The notes under the pieces are model-generated. The model was not told where the DNA came from and made no database searches. It saw nothing but the letters and a program-made list of their open reading frames with translations. Positions 35,322 through 46,848 of a stretch of 64,000 nt of DNA are shown here, one piece after another. Position 1 is the first letter of the stretch. The number at the start of each line of letters is the position of its first letter. The translations under genes and the position numbers were made by a program. This stretch comes from Ampullaceana balthica (Eukaryota > Mollusca > Gastropoda > Lymnaeidae): positions 235,001 through 299,000 of the forward strand of contig CALYLW010000211.1 in the NCBI GenBank assembly GCA_944989445.1, written 5' to 3'.

Positions 35322-35759
35322 TATAAGCCATGGTGTCCGCTCTATTTGACGCAGCAACTGTAAACTTTTAATAAAACCCGCGATGGGATTAGTTGTGCCC
35401 AGTGGCGTAGCTAGGGGGGGGGTGGAGGGGGCGGTTCGCCCCGGGCGGAACACGTTTTGGGGGCGGCATTTGGGGGCATTTGAAAAGTACAGCCCTTTCG
35501 GACAACCGCCCTTTTTCTTTGTTGGTTTTTTCCCCCCAAATTTTGCATAATGATGAAAATTTGTTAAGATCGTGGATTGTGTATTCACCATTGAAGAAAA
35601 TTATATATTGTTTTTGCTGTCAACTGTTTGGTGATTTTTGCCAATCAAATTTTAACACGGAAAATAGTTTTAACAAATAGTGGAAAATTAATCTCAAAAT
35701 AAGTCAACACCGTTGAGACTACTGAATAAGTCAACACGAGTTGAGTCTACTGCAGATTG

Positions 35760-36250
35760 GATCATTTTCCCAATGGAAGGAATTAGAAATAAGAATTGGA
35801 CATGGTGCATCTTTTGATACACTACAAAAACAGAATATTGATAAAGAAATAAGAAAAAATGAAAGGAAATGCTCACAATATTTGATATAATTAGATTCTT
35901 AGCTAAACAAAATTTGGCGTTGAGAGGTCATCGTGAAAGTATTCATTAGGAAGACAAATATAGGAAATTTTCTAGAGCTTTTTGACTTGTTGGCCAAGTA
36001 CGACCCAGTATTATGTGAACATTTAGTACAAATTAAGATGGCTAATAAATATAGTGTCTCCTATTTGTGGAAAGTGATTCAAAATGAATTCATAGACCTA
36101 TTGAGAGGGGCAGAGAGAAAAACAATAATGGACCAAATAAAGCAAGCTAAAAACTTTTGTATGATATTTGACAGCTCTCCAGATATTTCCCACAAATATT
36201 AAACTAGTCAAATTAAAAGATACGTAGTTATTGATGTTGGCGAAGTTAAA
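35760..36250 (+). pseudogene. hAT transposase, N-terminal/DUF4371-like part, broken
   Basis: Readable in shifting frames: FLAKQNLALRGHRES (35891-35940), then NFLELFDLLAKYDPVLCEHL, IQNEFIDLL and AKNFCMIFDSSPDISHKY, then a TAA. These are the usual order in ZMYM1/TTF-type zinc-finger hAT transposases: an AFRGHRE-like segment, IQNE, and FDSTPDISH with a catalytic Asp. A frameshift near 35945 and later stops make it inactive. Confidence 0.8.
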
Positions 36251-36387
36251 GTTGTAGAATCGTTTATTTACTTTGTAGAAAATAAAGGAAACGCCAAGTT
36301 AGAAGGGAAAACATTTGAGCGTGGAAAATTCACAAGACGTGGGTCCTATCTTTAGAACATGAAGTACAACGAGAAATTTTTAAATCC

Positions 36388-36639
36388 ATGGATCGAATTA
36401 TAAAGGAATTAAAAGAACTCTTTGATCAGTTGCATGTCCATGTAAGAAAATATTCGTGTATAATCCCATGTAACCTACTAAGTGAAGAAATTGAATGTCA
36501 AATAAATGATTTTATTGACATTGATAAAGAACAGTTCCATAATGAAAGAAAAATGATAATGGTTTTGTGGCTGTACCTATACTACAAAAAGAGGCATTGC
36601 GTTGGAAAAATGGAGGAAAAGGCCCGCTTGTCGTATTAG
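36388..36639 (+). pseudogene. hAT transposase, middle remnant
   Basis: An 83-codon frame with RIIKELKELFDQLHVHVRKY and 'IDIDKEQFHNERKM' lies between the two recognisable transposase parts. I see no specific motif; assigned by position only. Confidence 0.35.
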
Positions 36640-36729
36640 TTTATAAATAAAGCTTAAATATATTGTTTTCATTGTACAATTTGTTTGTGTATTTTGTATT
36701 CTAAGAATTTTTATAACAATTTTGTTATC

Positions 36730-36804
36730 AGTGTCGATAGTTGTGAAACGAGCTTCTCCAAACTGAAGTTGATAAAAAAATATCTTCGTTCCACAATGAG
36801 TGCA
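36730..36804 (+). pseudogene. hAT transposase C-terminal dimerisation motif
   Basis: Reads SVDSCETSFSKLKLIKKYLR then STMSA and a stop. This matches the (A/C)ERSFSKLKLIKNYLRSTM motif at the C-terminus of many hAT transposases; the usual E-R is E-T here. It ends just before the nested MITE. Confidence 0.85.
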
Positions 36805-36814
36805 TGATTTAAGA

Positions 36815-37096
36815 CAGGGGTTGGGAAACCATGGCTCGCGAGCCAGATGTAGCTCTATTGATGGCTGCATCTGGCTCTCAGACAAACGTTTGACTATTCT
36901 TTAAAAAAAACACGTTTATTCAGATTCCTTTGAATTGCATAAACAATAAACAGCATAACAATGATGTTAAAAAGAATTAAGAGACATAATTATGGTACTT
37001 TTAGTGTTGAAATTACACAAAATGCACACATTTACTTCAATTTTTAGTTTAAAAAAAATATATGGCTCTCTCAGGCAAAAAGTTTCCCGACCCTTG
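36815..37096. mobile_element. hAT MITE, family GGGAAACC copy 2
   Basis: Ends CAGGGGTTGGGAAACCATGG and AGTTTCCCGACCCTTG. Flanks ATTTAAGA / ATTTAACT, 6 of 8 matching. 282 bp; same family as 16892-17229. Confidence 0.85.
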
Positions 37097-37661
37097 ATTT
37101 AACTAATTTAAGACTACAAAATCTTGCAATATTGTCCATAGAACAAAATATAACAACTTATTTAAATTTTGATAGCATAATACACAATTTTTCTACTATT
37201 AAAGTTAGGAAAATAAATGTATAAATAATATGTTTACATACTAATGTACACAATTTGTTTGTAAAAATATAATTAAATAATTTATTTATAAATACAAAAT
37301 AAACGCATACTAATTGGTAATTTAATTTTTGGGTGTAAATTTGGAATACGTTTGTCTCATGGGGGGGGGTGGGGACCTGCAACCTCAGTAACTTTCTTGT
37401 AACCTTTAAAAAAAAGTATCTTGTATTTTTATAAAATATGTATTTATAGGTATAACATCTTATTTGGCCTCCTTTATTGCCGCTAACTTAAATATGTCAT
37501 TCAATGGTAGAAATGTTCGCCACATTTTACTTTGTTTCAATTGCAATTATTTATTTATGTTTATTAATTTATAAAAACCAGGATACTATCTACTTAGAAA
37601 GGGCTGCAAATTGGAGACCGCCCCGGGCGGCAAAACGTCTAGCTACGCCACTGGTTGTGCC

Positions 37662-38150
37662 TGTGGAAATTTTAAACGAAATCGATATTCCCGTATGAAA
37701 TTCTGCTAGACTGAGAAGTGTGATTCTTGATAAAAGGCAATATTTCCATTTGTTATTAATCAATGAGATGACGTGACCCGGCGCTACTGCATGTGGTGGT
37801 TAGTAGCCTGGATACGTGCACGGCATTTTCTGGTGTACATAGCCTGATTGTTGGAACATACAAAAGTAAAACACTGCTATGGCTCATTTTAATTAGCATC
37901 TGAAAGAAGAAAACGTTAGCTAATTTATTTCATGAAAAAATAAACCCAAGTTCACTTAACAGAGGGCAATTTGACTTTTTTTTCATTTGTACGTCACTTG
38001 TTACATAACTAAACAACTAATAAATGTATCTTATCACGATGCCATTACTGTTCATAATTCACTTGAACCTACCTACCGGTAATATTGAAGAGAATAATGA
38101 ACCCTTACATTATGCATTGATTGCATTTTCAAAGTAACGACTCTAATTCT
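37662..38150. other. AT-rich DNA, nothing recognised
   Basis: No ORF or repeat recognised. Confidence 0.5.
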
Positions 38151-38154
38151 AATC

Positions 38155-38285
38155 CTCCTATATAATAAAAGGCTATGTTCCGTGCGGTCAGTGATCGTGA
38201 TTAGTCCCTCAAACACATATGACTCCTACAGACAATCATATTGAACATGTATACGCGTACGTTCAAAACGAGCTATTTTTGGTGC
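38155..38285 (+). repeat. Third copy of the ~124-bp repeat
   Basis: 'cctatataataaaaggctat' + 'gttccgtgcggtca' then 'tagtccctcaaacacat'; see 27535-27790. Confidence 0.65.
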
Positions 38286-39049
38286 AGTTTTTCTTTCAAG
38301 GGGCCGTCCATAAATGACGTCACGCGATTTTGGCCGATTTTTTACCCCCTCCCCCCCCTCGTCACGCGTCGTCACAAAAAGTTAGACCACCCCTCTAAAA
38401 GTACGTCACAAATATTTGACAAAAGTGTATTCTGTATTTGAAAATAAGTATGTTACAAATCACTTTTATTGTCATTTAAGTATTTATTATTTATTTAGTG
38501 AAGATCTGCATTGTAATATCGTAGCCCGCGTGAAGCTTTTTTTTATAAACGTTTAACCGGCCTTCAGAAAACGAACTGTGTTAACATCCTTAGATTATAT
38601 TTTGACTATTAATCATCACGGTTAAAGTCTTTGTTTAGAAAAAAATATATTTAAAAATAACATTTATAAAATAAATCGCTCAATTGACTGACGGGCATCC
38701 CGTAAGAAAGAGGTCGGCGAACAGAGGTAAATAACCACATCTGGAGTCAAAAAGGGAATTCTTGGGGGTAATGCAGACTCATTTGGGACATATAACATCC
38801 ACTACAATCCACTAGATATATTAAAATACGTCATGTGTACGTGTACGCTTGGAACATATGCCCATTATTGAACCGGTTCCTTCCCGAAAATGCTTATTTT
38901 TAAAAAATTTGACAACTATGTAGATTTCTTACCTACGTACTATACGAAGACATCTAAATCTACCCTACTTTCATTTAATTTATATTGACAGGAGTGACAA
39001 TAATCTTAGTCCACGTGACTTGTATCTGGTATCATTTCTGTGATATTTA

Positions 39050-39520
39050 AAACTAGGTTGTGCTGCGGCGCCGTGGTGCCTGCGGTACCCGCTTTTTAGG
39101 GCGCCATTGGCGCCCACCTTTTTCAAAAGGCCAACGAACTTGTCCTTGTATGATATATATGAACTATTAAACTTCCTGAAATGTACACACAGTATTTTAT
39201 TATTAACAATCGTCAAATCCTCTTTTTACATTGCTCCCTTTTCCAAAATTAAAATATGAGCTAAAACAATGACGCAATATAATATCTTTTACGGCGAGAA
39301 CATTTAGAAAGCAGCGCACTAAATTATTGCACCAAAAAAAAACTCTTTTCGAGCGTCCGCATGAAATTGTTCAATTAATAAAAGTGTGGAGTGTGTTTAA
39401 TGTTAATCTGGAAAGCAAAATGTTAATGATTTTTAAGTCTATGTTTTCAATTTAAAAAAAGCAGAGTGATGTCCCTGAACGTTAGGCCAAAGTGAGTCAG
39501 TCATACATACTTGAGGGTAA

Positions 39521-39578
<58 letters not shown>
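39050..39578 (-). repeat. Insertion unique to the left palindrome arm
   Basis: The right arm reads through this point ('tcactcgtgttaatataaat' and 'ctcagcgcagtttttaaggc' are close to each other there), while the left arm has ~525 extra bp. The insert is an inverted copy of the repeat at about 5300-5990 ('tgctgcggcgccgtggtgcc', 'tgtacacacagtattttatt'). Confidence 0.75.
39518..39578. repeat. (AT)n microsatellite
   Basis: An almost pure AT run at the end of the insertion. Confidence 0.95.
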
Positions 39579-39581
<3 letters not shown>

Positions 39582-40047
39582 TAATGCTTTAGAAACTGAG
39601 CTAAGAAGAAAAGTTGTTTTGTGCTCCCCTCGAAATGCGATGACAAGAATTTGATGCATTCAATAAAGTTAATGAATACTTGACTAATCATTTATCATTA
39701 TATCTAGAAGACTAGAATGTCCAGGGGCGTTTGACCAAAAGCCAATCGAACAAATATATCAAACTTAAAACGTTTTTAATTCTATTAAATAGATTCCCTC
39801 CCCCCCCCCTCCCTTTTTAAAGAAAAAGGATATTCCGTGTCGTTTTGACTTAAAATATCTACACATAATCCTAATCAGATCATTTTTAGACATTTGTCAT
39901 GCTTGTAAAACTCATCAATAGGATTTTCGGGTGGGGGGGGGGCTAACGACGCTCCCCCAAATCCCCTAGTCATGTGAGCAGGACCTAGAGTCTGGGGGTG
40001 TGGGGGGGGGGAGTAACGCACACATAAACATGTATATTTTGGGGTAA

Positions 40048-41875
40048 GGGCCGTCCATAAATGACGTCACGCTCCTAGGGGGGAGGGGGTCACACTTTTG
40101 TGACGATGCGTTACGAGGGGGAGGGAGGGGGGTTGAAGAAATGTGACGTCACATCAAAAGGGGAAATTTAAATAAAACTTCCACTGAAATATTTGTGGCT
40201 TAAAATTTATTTAATGACTTTTTTTTTCTTTTTAAATTGCTTCTCAATGTGCAGGTCGGTAGGCCATCAGACGCTGGTTGGCGTAAGCTATCAAGAGACG
40301 AAAATTAAATCTAATTATAATCCTTAAGTGTGAGAACTCAGAAGATAACGTATGAAATTGTTTCTAAATATGATCTGAATAGGATTATGTGTAGCTATTT
40401 TAAGTCAAAACAACACGGAATATCCTTTTTCTTTAAAAAAGGGGTGGGGTCGGAATCTATTAAAATTTGATAGAATTATAAACGTTTTAAGTTTGATATA
40501 ATTGTTCGGTTATTTTTTGGTCAAACGCCCCTGGCCATTCCAGATATAATGATAAATGAGCCCATTTAAAAGTTGTCAAGTAATCGTTAACTTTATTTAA
40601 TGCATCAAATTCTTGACATCGCAATTCGAGAGGAGCACAAAACAACTTTTCTTCTCAGCGCAGTTTTTAAGGCATTAATTTTAAATATCAGAGAAAGGAT
40701 ACTTGATACAGTCAAGTCATGTGGATTAAGATTATTGTCACTCGTGTTAATATAAATGAAAGTAGGGTGAATTTAGGTGTCTTCGTATAGTACGTGGGTA
40801 AGAAATCTACATAGTTGTCAAATTTAAAAAAATGCCTTTTCTGGAAGGAACCAGTTCAATAATGGGCATATGTTCCAAGCGTTCACGTAAACATGACGTA
40901 TTTTAATATATCTAGTGGACTGTAGTGGATGTTATATGTCCCAAATGAGTCTGCATTACCCCCAAGAATTCCCTTTTGACCCCAGATGTGGTTGTTTACC
41001 CCTGTTCACGACCTCTTTCTTACGGGATGCCCGTCAGTCAATCGAAGGATTTTTTAAAAATACATTTAAAAAATATTTTTTAAAAATATTTTATTCTAAA
41101 CAAAGTCGTTAACCGTGATGATTAATAGTCAATGTTTAATTTGTATTCATTAAAATAAAATATAATCTAAGGATATTAACACAGTTCGTTTTTTGAAGGC
41201 CGTTTAAACGTTTTGAAAAAAATGCTTCACGCGGGTTACCTTCACTAAATAAATAATAAATTCTTAAATGACAATAAAAGTGATTTGAAACATACTTATT
41301 TTCAAATAGAAAATAAGGTGTTTTTTTGGAGGGGGGGTGGTCAAAGCTTTGTGACGTATTTTTAGAGGGGGGGGGTCTAACTTTTAGTGACGACGCATGA
41401 CGACGGGGTGGGGGGTCAAAAATTGGCAAAAATCGCGTGACGTCATTTATGGACGGCCCCTAATGGCAAAAATGTTCGACGACTCCTGCTGTGAGAGAAA
41501 CAAACGGAGCTGCGGTTACATCACAAATGCTTTGATGTCAACATCAAACGACACAGTGTAACAATTTCATATATTATCTTGTCTATTCTGAAACTTAAGG
41601 ATTATAATTAATTTAATTTTCGTGTCTTGATATCTTACGCCAACCAGCGTCTGAAGGCGTCTGAAGCACTTTGAGAAGCACTGATTAATTTTTTTTTAAA
41701 AATCATTAAATAAATAGTAAGCGACCAAATATTTCAGTGGAAGTTTTATCTAAAGTTACCCTTTTGATGTGACGTCACATTTCTTCAACCCCCTCCCCCC
41801 CCTCGTTACGCATCGTCACAAAAGTGTGACACCCCTCCCCTCCTAGGTGCGTGACGTCATTTATGGACGGCCCCC
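40048..41875. mobile_element. Second inverted-repeat element interlocked with the palindrome
   Basis: Left end GGGCCGTCCATAAATGACGT with about 318 bp (40048-40365) that pairs with 41555-41875: 'gacgctggttggcgtaagct' against 'tcttacgccaaccagcgtct', and 'aagaaatgtgacgtcacatc' against its complement near 41770. Its left end lies in the loop of the 38300-41460 palindrome, its right end 415 bp beyond that element. Confidence 0.8.
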
Positions 41876-42355
41876 AAGACTTATTTTGAGTTATGCAAGT
41901 TGGGATTTATAGTCAAAAGCTCTGTTTTTACGAGTTATTTATTTTATATCTAAATAAAATACATTAACTATAATGAATAGTATTTTTGACGTGATGCACA
42001 TGTATTCCGGTCGAGACGGCTGTTGGAGGGAAGTTGCAACATGCCATCGAACGGTGGCGGAACGTCCTTGGACGGGCTTTGTTGCTCTTATATAATAAGA
42101 GAATAGCAAAATCTCATTTAATTCACTTTAACCCTTAAATCCATTAGTTTACGTGGAAAAAATATCAAAAGTATGCATCACTATTTGTTCGTTCACTAAT
42201 AACATTTACATGCTGCACTATATGCAACTTCATCCGTTAGAGACTAATTTTATTTTTAAAATGATAATTATTGTAACAATATATATTTTTTCTTTTAGTA
42301 GAAAAGATAAACATAACATTTCTCAAACAGAGTTTGTGCAAACCTTTTATAGAGG
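41876..42355. other. AT-rich DNA with a partial unit linker
   Basis: 'gttgggatttatagtcaaaa' + 'gctctgtttttacgag' near 41909 matches the unit linkers (and 28880-28920). 'aatgaatagtatttttgacg' (41971) recurs near 29034. No gene. Confidence 0.4.
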
Positions 42356-42359
42356 TTAA

Positions 42360-43183
42360 TCTCTATATACAAGAGCTCACTGACAAACTTGCAGACAGAT
42401 CAGGTGCATATGGGATGGAAATCAGCTCAGAAAAAAGCAATATATAGTTAATATCTCAGCTGACAGTGCGGCAAACATCGTAATGTACCAACAAAAGCTG
42501 AAGGAACTACATAACTTTAAATATCTAGGAGCCATTTTATTTAGAGATGGTATCTGGGAAGCTGAAATTTGAGGTAGAATTGGGTCGGCAAGGGCAGCAA
42601 TGACGAAGTTTTAAAAAATATGGAACAGCAAAAACATTAGCCTGCCAACAAAGCTCAGGCTTTACAGAGCCCTCGTCAAAACAATTGTCCATTATGAATG
42701 TGAGACCTGGACACTAATGGCAACCAATGAAAGCAAGATGCAGAAATTTTAATACAAATGTATGGGGAAAATTCTCCAGATCTCATATTTAGAAAACAAG
42801 ACCAATTAATCTGTCTGGGACAAAATAAACTCTGTTGCGGGTCATCAAGAAAGAATTATAACAACAATTAAGAGAAGTAAGATGGCATGGTTTGGTCATG
42901 TACTGCGAAATGATACCCTGACAAAAATTATCTTTCAAGGCACCGTAGAAGGGGGCCGGCGAAGAGGTCGACAGCTTAAAACTGGCTTGACACCATAAAG
43001 GAATGAACAGGGATGAGATTGAACGAATTACTAGCCGCCGCCAGATTAGATCCTGATCAGTTTGAGCCCGGACGACGCGACTCTAGGACACCAGAAAATG
43101 TGGAGATCGTTGTCTGTTGATGTGTCCATGCGCTCCCCCCCAAACGACCGCAACGGTCACTGGACTGATGATGATGATGATGA
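42360..43183 (+). pseudogene. LINE RT C-terminal fragment with (GAT)n tail
   Basis: Readable with frame breaks: QELTDKLADRSGAYGMEISS, KLKELHNFKYLGAILFRDG, LPTKLRLYRALVKTIVHYE, and MAWFGHVLRNDTLTK. These are the parts after the RT active site. The catalytic YADD is lost. The 3' end is 'ctggactgatgatgatgatg'. It is the older of two adjacent LINEs: the next one has inserted at its tail. Confidence 0.8.
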
Positions 43184-43196
43184 TGAATCTGAATAA

Positions 43197-45639
43197 TCAG
43201 CATCCTTCCGTCTCGCGAGACGATGGTGTATCACCGTTGAGTTGGGTTGCATTTCCTCGAGTGGCTGTGCAGTTCTATCCTTTAGTGACAGTCTTTACCA
43301 TAGCTTTTACACACAGTTCTGTGCTTCCAAATGTTTTGGCCTTTCTCCTAGCTATTCTGTCTGTAGCCTCCGCCATCCTTCGCTCCCCGGCTACTATGAC
43401 GCCCTCTTTGACAACTGTGCGTCAAGTAGTTCGGTCTTCTGCTTTACACTCCCAGTCGATTGTGCGTATTCTGGTGCTTTCATGTCCCTTTGGCAGACAT
43501 CTTTAAATCGCAGACGTGGGCGACCTGTTTTCCTATTTCTCGATGCCAGTTCTCCATATAGGAGGTCCTTGGGGATGCGGCCAGGGCTCATTCTGTTAAC
43601 ATGTCCTAGCCATCTCAGGCGTCATTCACTAAGGATTGAGAACATGCATTAGGACCTCAGTATTACGCACTTTGTCTTGCCATTTAATGCCAAGGATGTG
43701 ACGCAGGTATCTCAAGTTGAAGCTATTAAGCTTGCACTCTTGGGATGTATAAGTGGTCCATGTCTCGCTCCCGTATATCAGTGTATTAATGACGCAGGCT
43801 ATATAGACACACAGTTTGGTTTCTTCTGTTAACTTGGTGTTTTGCCATACCCGTTTATTTAATTTAGCCATTGTGGCAGCTGCCTTGCCAATTCTACTGT
43901 TTATTTCCTCTTCAATGGACAGTGTATTGGAAACCTTGGAACCCAAGTAGGTGAAGCTGTCCACAACCTCCCAGTTTTCATTGTCGATATTTATGGTAGG
44001 AGGAGGTTGTGTGTCTTAGGCCATGATGTTTGTCTTTTTCAAGCTGATTTGCAGCCCAAATTCTTTGCAGGTGTTGGAGAAGTTTGACACGAGTTGTTGA
44101 AAACCAGTTTCTGTGTGTGCAGTTAATGACGCATCATCCGCAAAGAGTAGCTCACGAATTAGGACCTCTATCGTTTGATCTTGGCTTGGAGGCGGGCAGT
44201 GTTGAAAATTCCTTCATCAGCTCTGGTGTGTAGCCAGATTCCATCACAGCTATCCTTGAATGCGTATCGAAGCAGTACAGAGAAGAATATTGCGAACAGT
44301 GTTGGTGCAAGTACACAACCTTGTTTAATTCCGCTGCTGACTGGAAATGCTTCTGACGTAGCTCCATCGAACTGCACTGTACCCTGCATATGTTCATGGA
44401 AACGTCTGAAGATGGTGAGACGTTGTGGTGGACAGCCGATTTTACCAGGATTTGGAATAGCCCGTTGCGACTGACGAAATCAAAGGCTTTCGTTAGGTCC
44501 ACAAAGGCAATGTATAGTGGCATTTGTTGCTCTCTGCATTTTTCCTGGAGCTGCCGTGTCGCAGTCGGCGGTGTGATAGCTGCGGGTGAGTAGGACGCTA
44601 GCTAGTTTTGCACGCCTGGTGGTGATGAGGTCCAGCTGGTGCCATTGGTGCGATCGAGGGTGTCCTTGCACTTGAAGAAAGTGTTGGTCACACACAAGCC
44701 TCGTGAGCAGCACAGTTCCAGAAGCCTCTGTCCATTCTCATTTATCTTTCCTCTTCCAAAGAGACCAAGGCATGTGGACCAGGCTTCGTGGTGGTGCCCC
44801 ACTCTAGCATTGAAATCTGCTAGGAGATAGATTGCCTCGTCTTTGTGGGTGCTGGCTATTGCCTGGTCTAAAGCTCCATAGAATTGATCCCTATCTTCCG
44901 GGGTTGAACAGAGAGTTGGGGCATACACACTAAGAAAGATTGCTGGGCCCGCAGCTGTTCTGAGTCTTAGAGTGATGATCCTCTCCGAGCGTGATGATGG
45001 GGGCTCGATGTATGGTAGAAGGGTGTTCTTAACTACGAATCCTACACCATGCTGTCTTGGTTCATCTGTAGGTCTGCCTTGCCAGAAGAAGGTGTAATTT
45101 GCCTCTTTTAGTGATCCGCTGTCTGGGAGCCTGGTCTTCTTAAGGCATGTCATATCGATCTTTAGCCTATTGAGCTCTCTGTCGATTATTCCTGTCTTCC
45201 GTGTGTCGTTTATTGACTGAAGGTCATCAGTGATGCCGGACACATAGTACTCACGTTCCAGCTAGCGATTCGACGGGATAGCACCTATTTGACTGGGGGC
45301 TGCCCAGTTTGAAACGGGCGGTAGCTGTCCGGTGAGACTTTGGTAGTCTCTCCCATTGTTTGAAGCGGCCTCTGGTGCCAAGCTCTACGTCAATTGAGCT
45401 TTGGCTTAGAACCGGTAACTGCCGCTTTTCGTGTTTTGTGGACACCTTGCGGCGACGCTGGAGTGTCCTCTCAAGAGGTGATGCAAGCCTGGGCGGATAT
45501 TATGGAGAATTAGCTGCTGCCCACACAGCATATCCCCCTCTCCACGTCAATGGTGTAACCAAGGGAACCGTGACCTTTTTTTAAAAAAAAGAGTCTCGGT
45601 ACCACAGCGCACTATCACTTAGACCACCGCGCCCCCCCC
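43197..45639 (-). pseudogene. Near full-length LINE (endonuclease + RT) with 13-bp TSD
   Basis: Flanked by TGAATCTGAATAA at 43184-43196 and 45640-45652, identical. Minus strand, in order: endonuclease (45243-44602; RLKIDMTCLKKTRLPDSGSL, GFVVKNTLL, SVYAPTLCS, LLADFNARVGHH), RT (44523-44152 and on; FVDLTKAFDFVSRNGLFQIL, SSGIKQGCVLAPTLFAIFFS, LFADDASLTAHTE with intact catalytic DD), FKDVCQRDMKAPEYAQ, and a cysteine/histidine tail near 43300 (CKSYGKDCH). Frames are broken by several shifts, so it is inactive. Same family as the LINE at 11.0-13.1 kb. Its 5' leader contains 'gcgcggtggtctaagtgata'. Confidence 0.9.
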
Positions 45640-45652
45640 TGAATCTGAATAA

Positions 45653-46000
45653 ACTTGACTCAAGCCACGGATTGAAGTTTTTAAAGTAATTTAAATATTG
45701 AACTTGAAAATGAAAATGTGTAAAAAGTGGGTCTATTTTTAATTAAGAAGGGGTCTCAACAAGGGTGTACACTCATATTTATACCAATGCCATAGAAAAT
45801 ACCACACTAAAAAAAATTCTTGATTGATTTGAAATTTTTGATAATACCCACGAATCGTATTAAACAGAAGGCCTCGCCTTCACAAAACTAAGTACACACA
45901 TAATTTCTAAAACCAATAGGGATGTAATTAAAAAGGTTGAAATTAAAATAATAAATATACATATACACACACAAACACACATAGTGATCCCTCGTTTATC
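45653..46000. other. AT-rich DNA, nothing recognised
   Basis: No ORF. A 'gtgatccctcgtttatcgca' word at 45983 resembles ends of some DNA transposons, but no partner was found. Confidence 0.4.
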
Positions 46001-46004
46001 GCAG

Positions 46005-46137
46005 TTGGAAGATTGTCATTCCCCTAAAATCTAAGTTGGAAGATTGTCATTCCCCTTAAATCTAAGTTGGAAGATTGTCATTCCCTTAAAATCTAGGTTG
46101 GAAGATTGTCATTCCCCTAAAATCTAAGTTCTCAATT
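46005..46137 (+). repeat. 31-bp minisatellite, four copies
   Basis: Unit begins TTGGAAGATTGTCATTCCCC followed by TAAAATCTAAG, repeated four times with few changes. A single further copy lies at about 46855-46900. Confidence 0.95.
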
Positions 46138-46595
46138 TTATTCACCTTCTCCGTCCTTTTCTTTTGAGATTGTGAAAGACAAGCCTGTTAAGTAATTTTT
46201 TCATACTCAGCTTCATAATTAATATCTTCTGGGTTCAAACTTTGTAATTCTTCCTCAGGTAAATAATTAAGGTCAACAAAACACTAATTTCACTTAAAAG
46301 GTATGTAAAATATTTTTAGTAGCTTCTTTTCACCTCTCTTTGAAATAACTATAGCTTTTAAAAAATGGAGAAACGTATTCTGGTTTATTTTTATTTGCAG
46401 TAACAATTAAGCACATTAAGAAAACTTATTATTATTACTTAAATTAGAATACGTATAACGAACACCAACAAATTGTTAAATAAAAAGGGCAATATTAATA
46501 AATAAATAAATAAATGTAGACATTAAAAAATCAAACATTTTGTCATGAGCCAAACACACAAATTTGATAATACTAATAGAAGTGTAAAGACATTA
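46138..46595. other. AT-rich DNA, nothing recognised
   Basis: Nothing recognised apart from short AAT/AAAT runs. Confidence 0.5.
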
Positions 46596-46808
46596 TTACT
46601 AGTCTTATATGAACTTGCTTTATAGGTTTAATCGGACATCCCATCCCACTATTTGTTTATAATTTTTTCACGTGCCCAATTCACGCGTTGACGCCGACCG
46701 TCACTGTTCACACCCCCTACCGTCCCTGCGCCCGGTTTTAAAACCAGGGGAGATAATTCTGTTTCAGTTTGTAAATGTGCGTTTAAACATAATCAATACT
46801 TTTAGTTA
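46596..46808 (+). mobile_element. Type D unit, left part of a split copy
   Basis: Very close to 32586-32800: 'actagtcttatatgaacttg', 'cccatcccactatttgttta', 'cacgcgttgacgccgaccgt', 'cgcccggttttaaaaccagg'. Its right end seems to be the AATATAAGACTAGT at about 49558, nearly 3 kb away. Confidence 0.7.
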
Positions 46809-46848
46809 GGGAGGCGTTATACGGAGATATCTCCCAATAACGCCCAGC

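Larger units (their letters stand above)
35400..37653 (+). mobile_element. ZMYM1-like hAT element with perfect 8-bp TSD
   Basis: Ends CAGTGGCGTAGCTAGG and CTAGCTACGCCACTG, flanked by GTTGTGCC at 35392-35399 and 37654-37661, identical. GGGCGG words lie inside both ends. Carries a decayed transposase in plus orientation (see 35760-36250 and 36730-36804). A short hAT MITE sits within it (36815-37096), so this element is the older of the two. Confidence 0.92.
38300..41460. mobile_element. 3.2-kb palindromic element, GGGGCCGTCCATAAATGACG ends
   Basis: Begins GGGGCCGTCCATAAATGACG and ends with the complement. The arms (38300-39890 and 40366-41460) pair almost throughout: for instance 'gggcatcccgtaagaaagag' at 38695 with 'ctctttcttacgggatgccc' near 41012, and 'ttgttttgtgctcccctcga' at 39614 with its near complement around 40630. 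The left arm is longer because of a ~525-bp insertion. A worn hAT MITE like the one at 52635 lies in both arms. No transposase frame; superfamily not assigned. Confidence 0.85.

Noticed and set aside
44175..44830. Plus-strand frames opposite the LINE
   Set aside because: Antisense shadows of the minus-strand endonuclease and RT.
45983..46003. DNA transposon end (GTGATCCCTCGTTTATCGCA)
   Set aside because: Only one end seen, no partner within reach.
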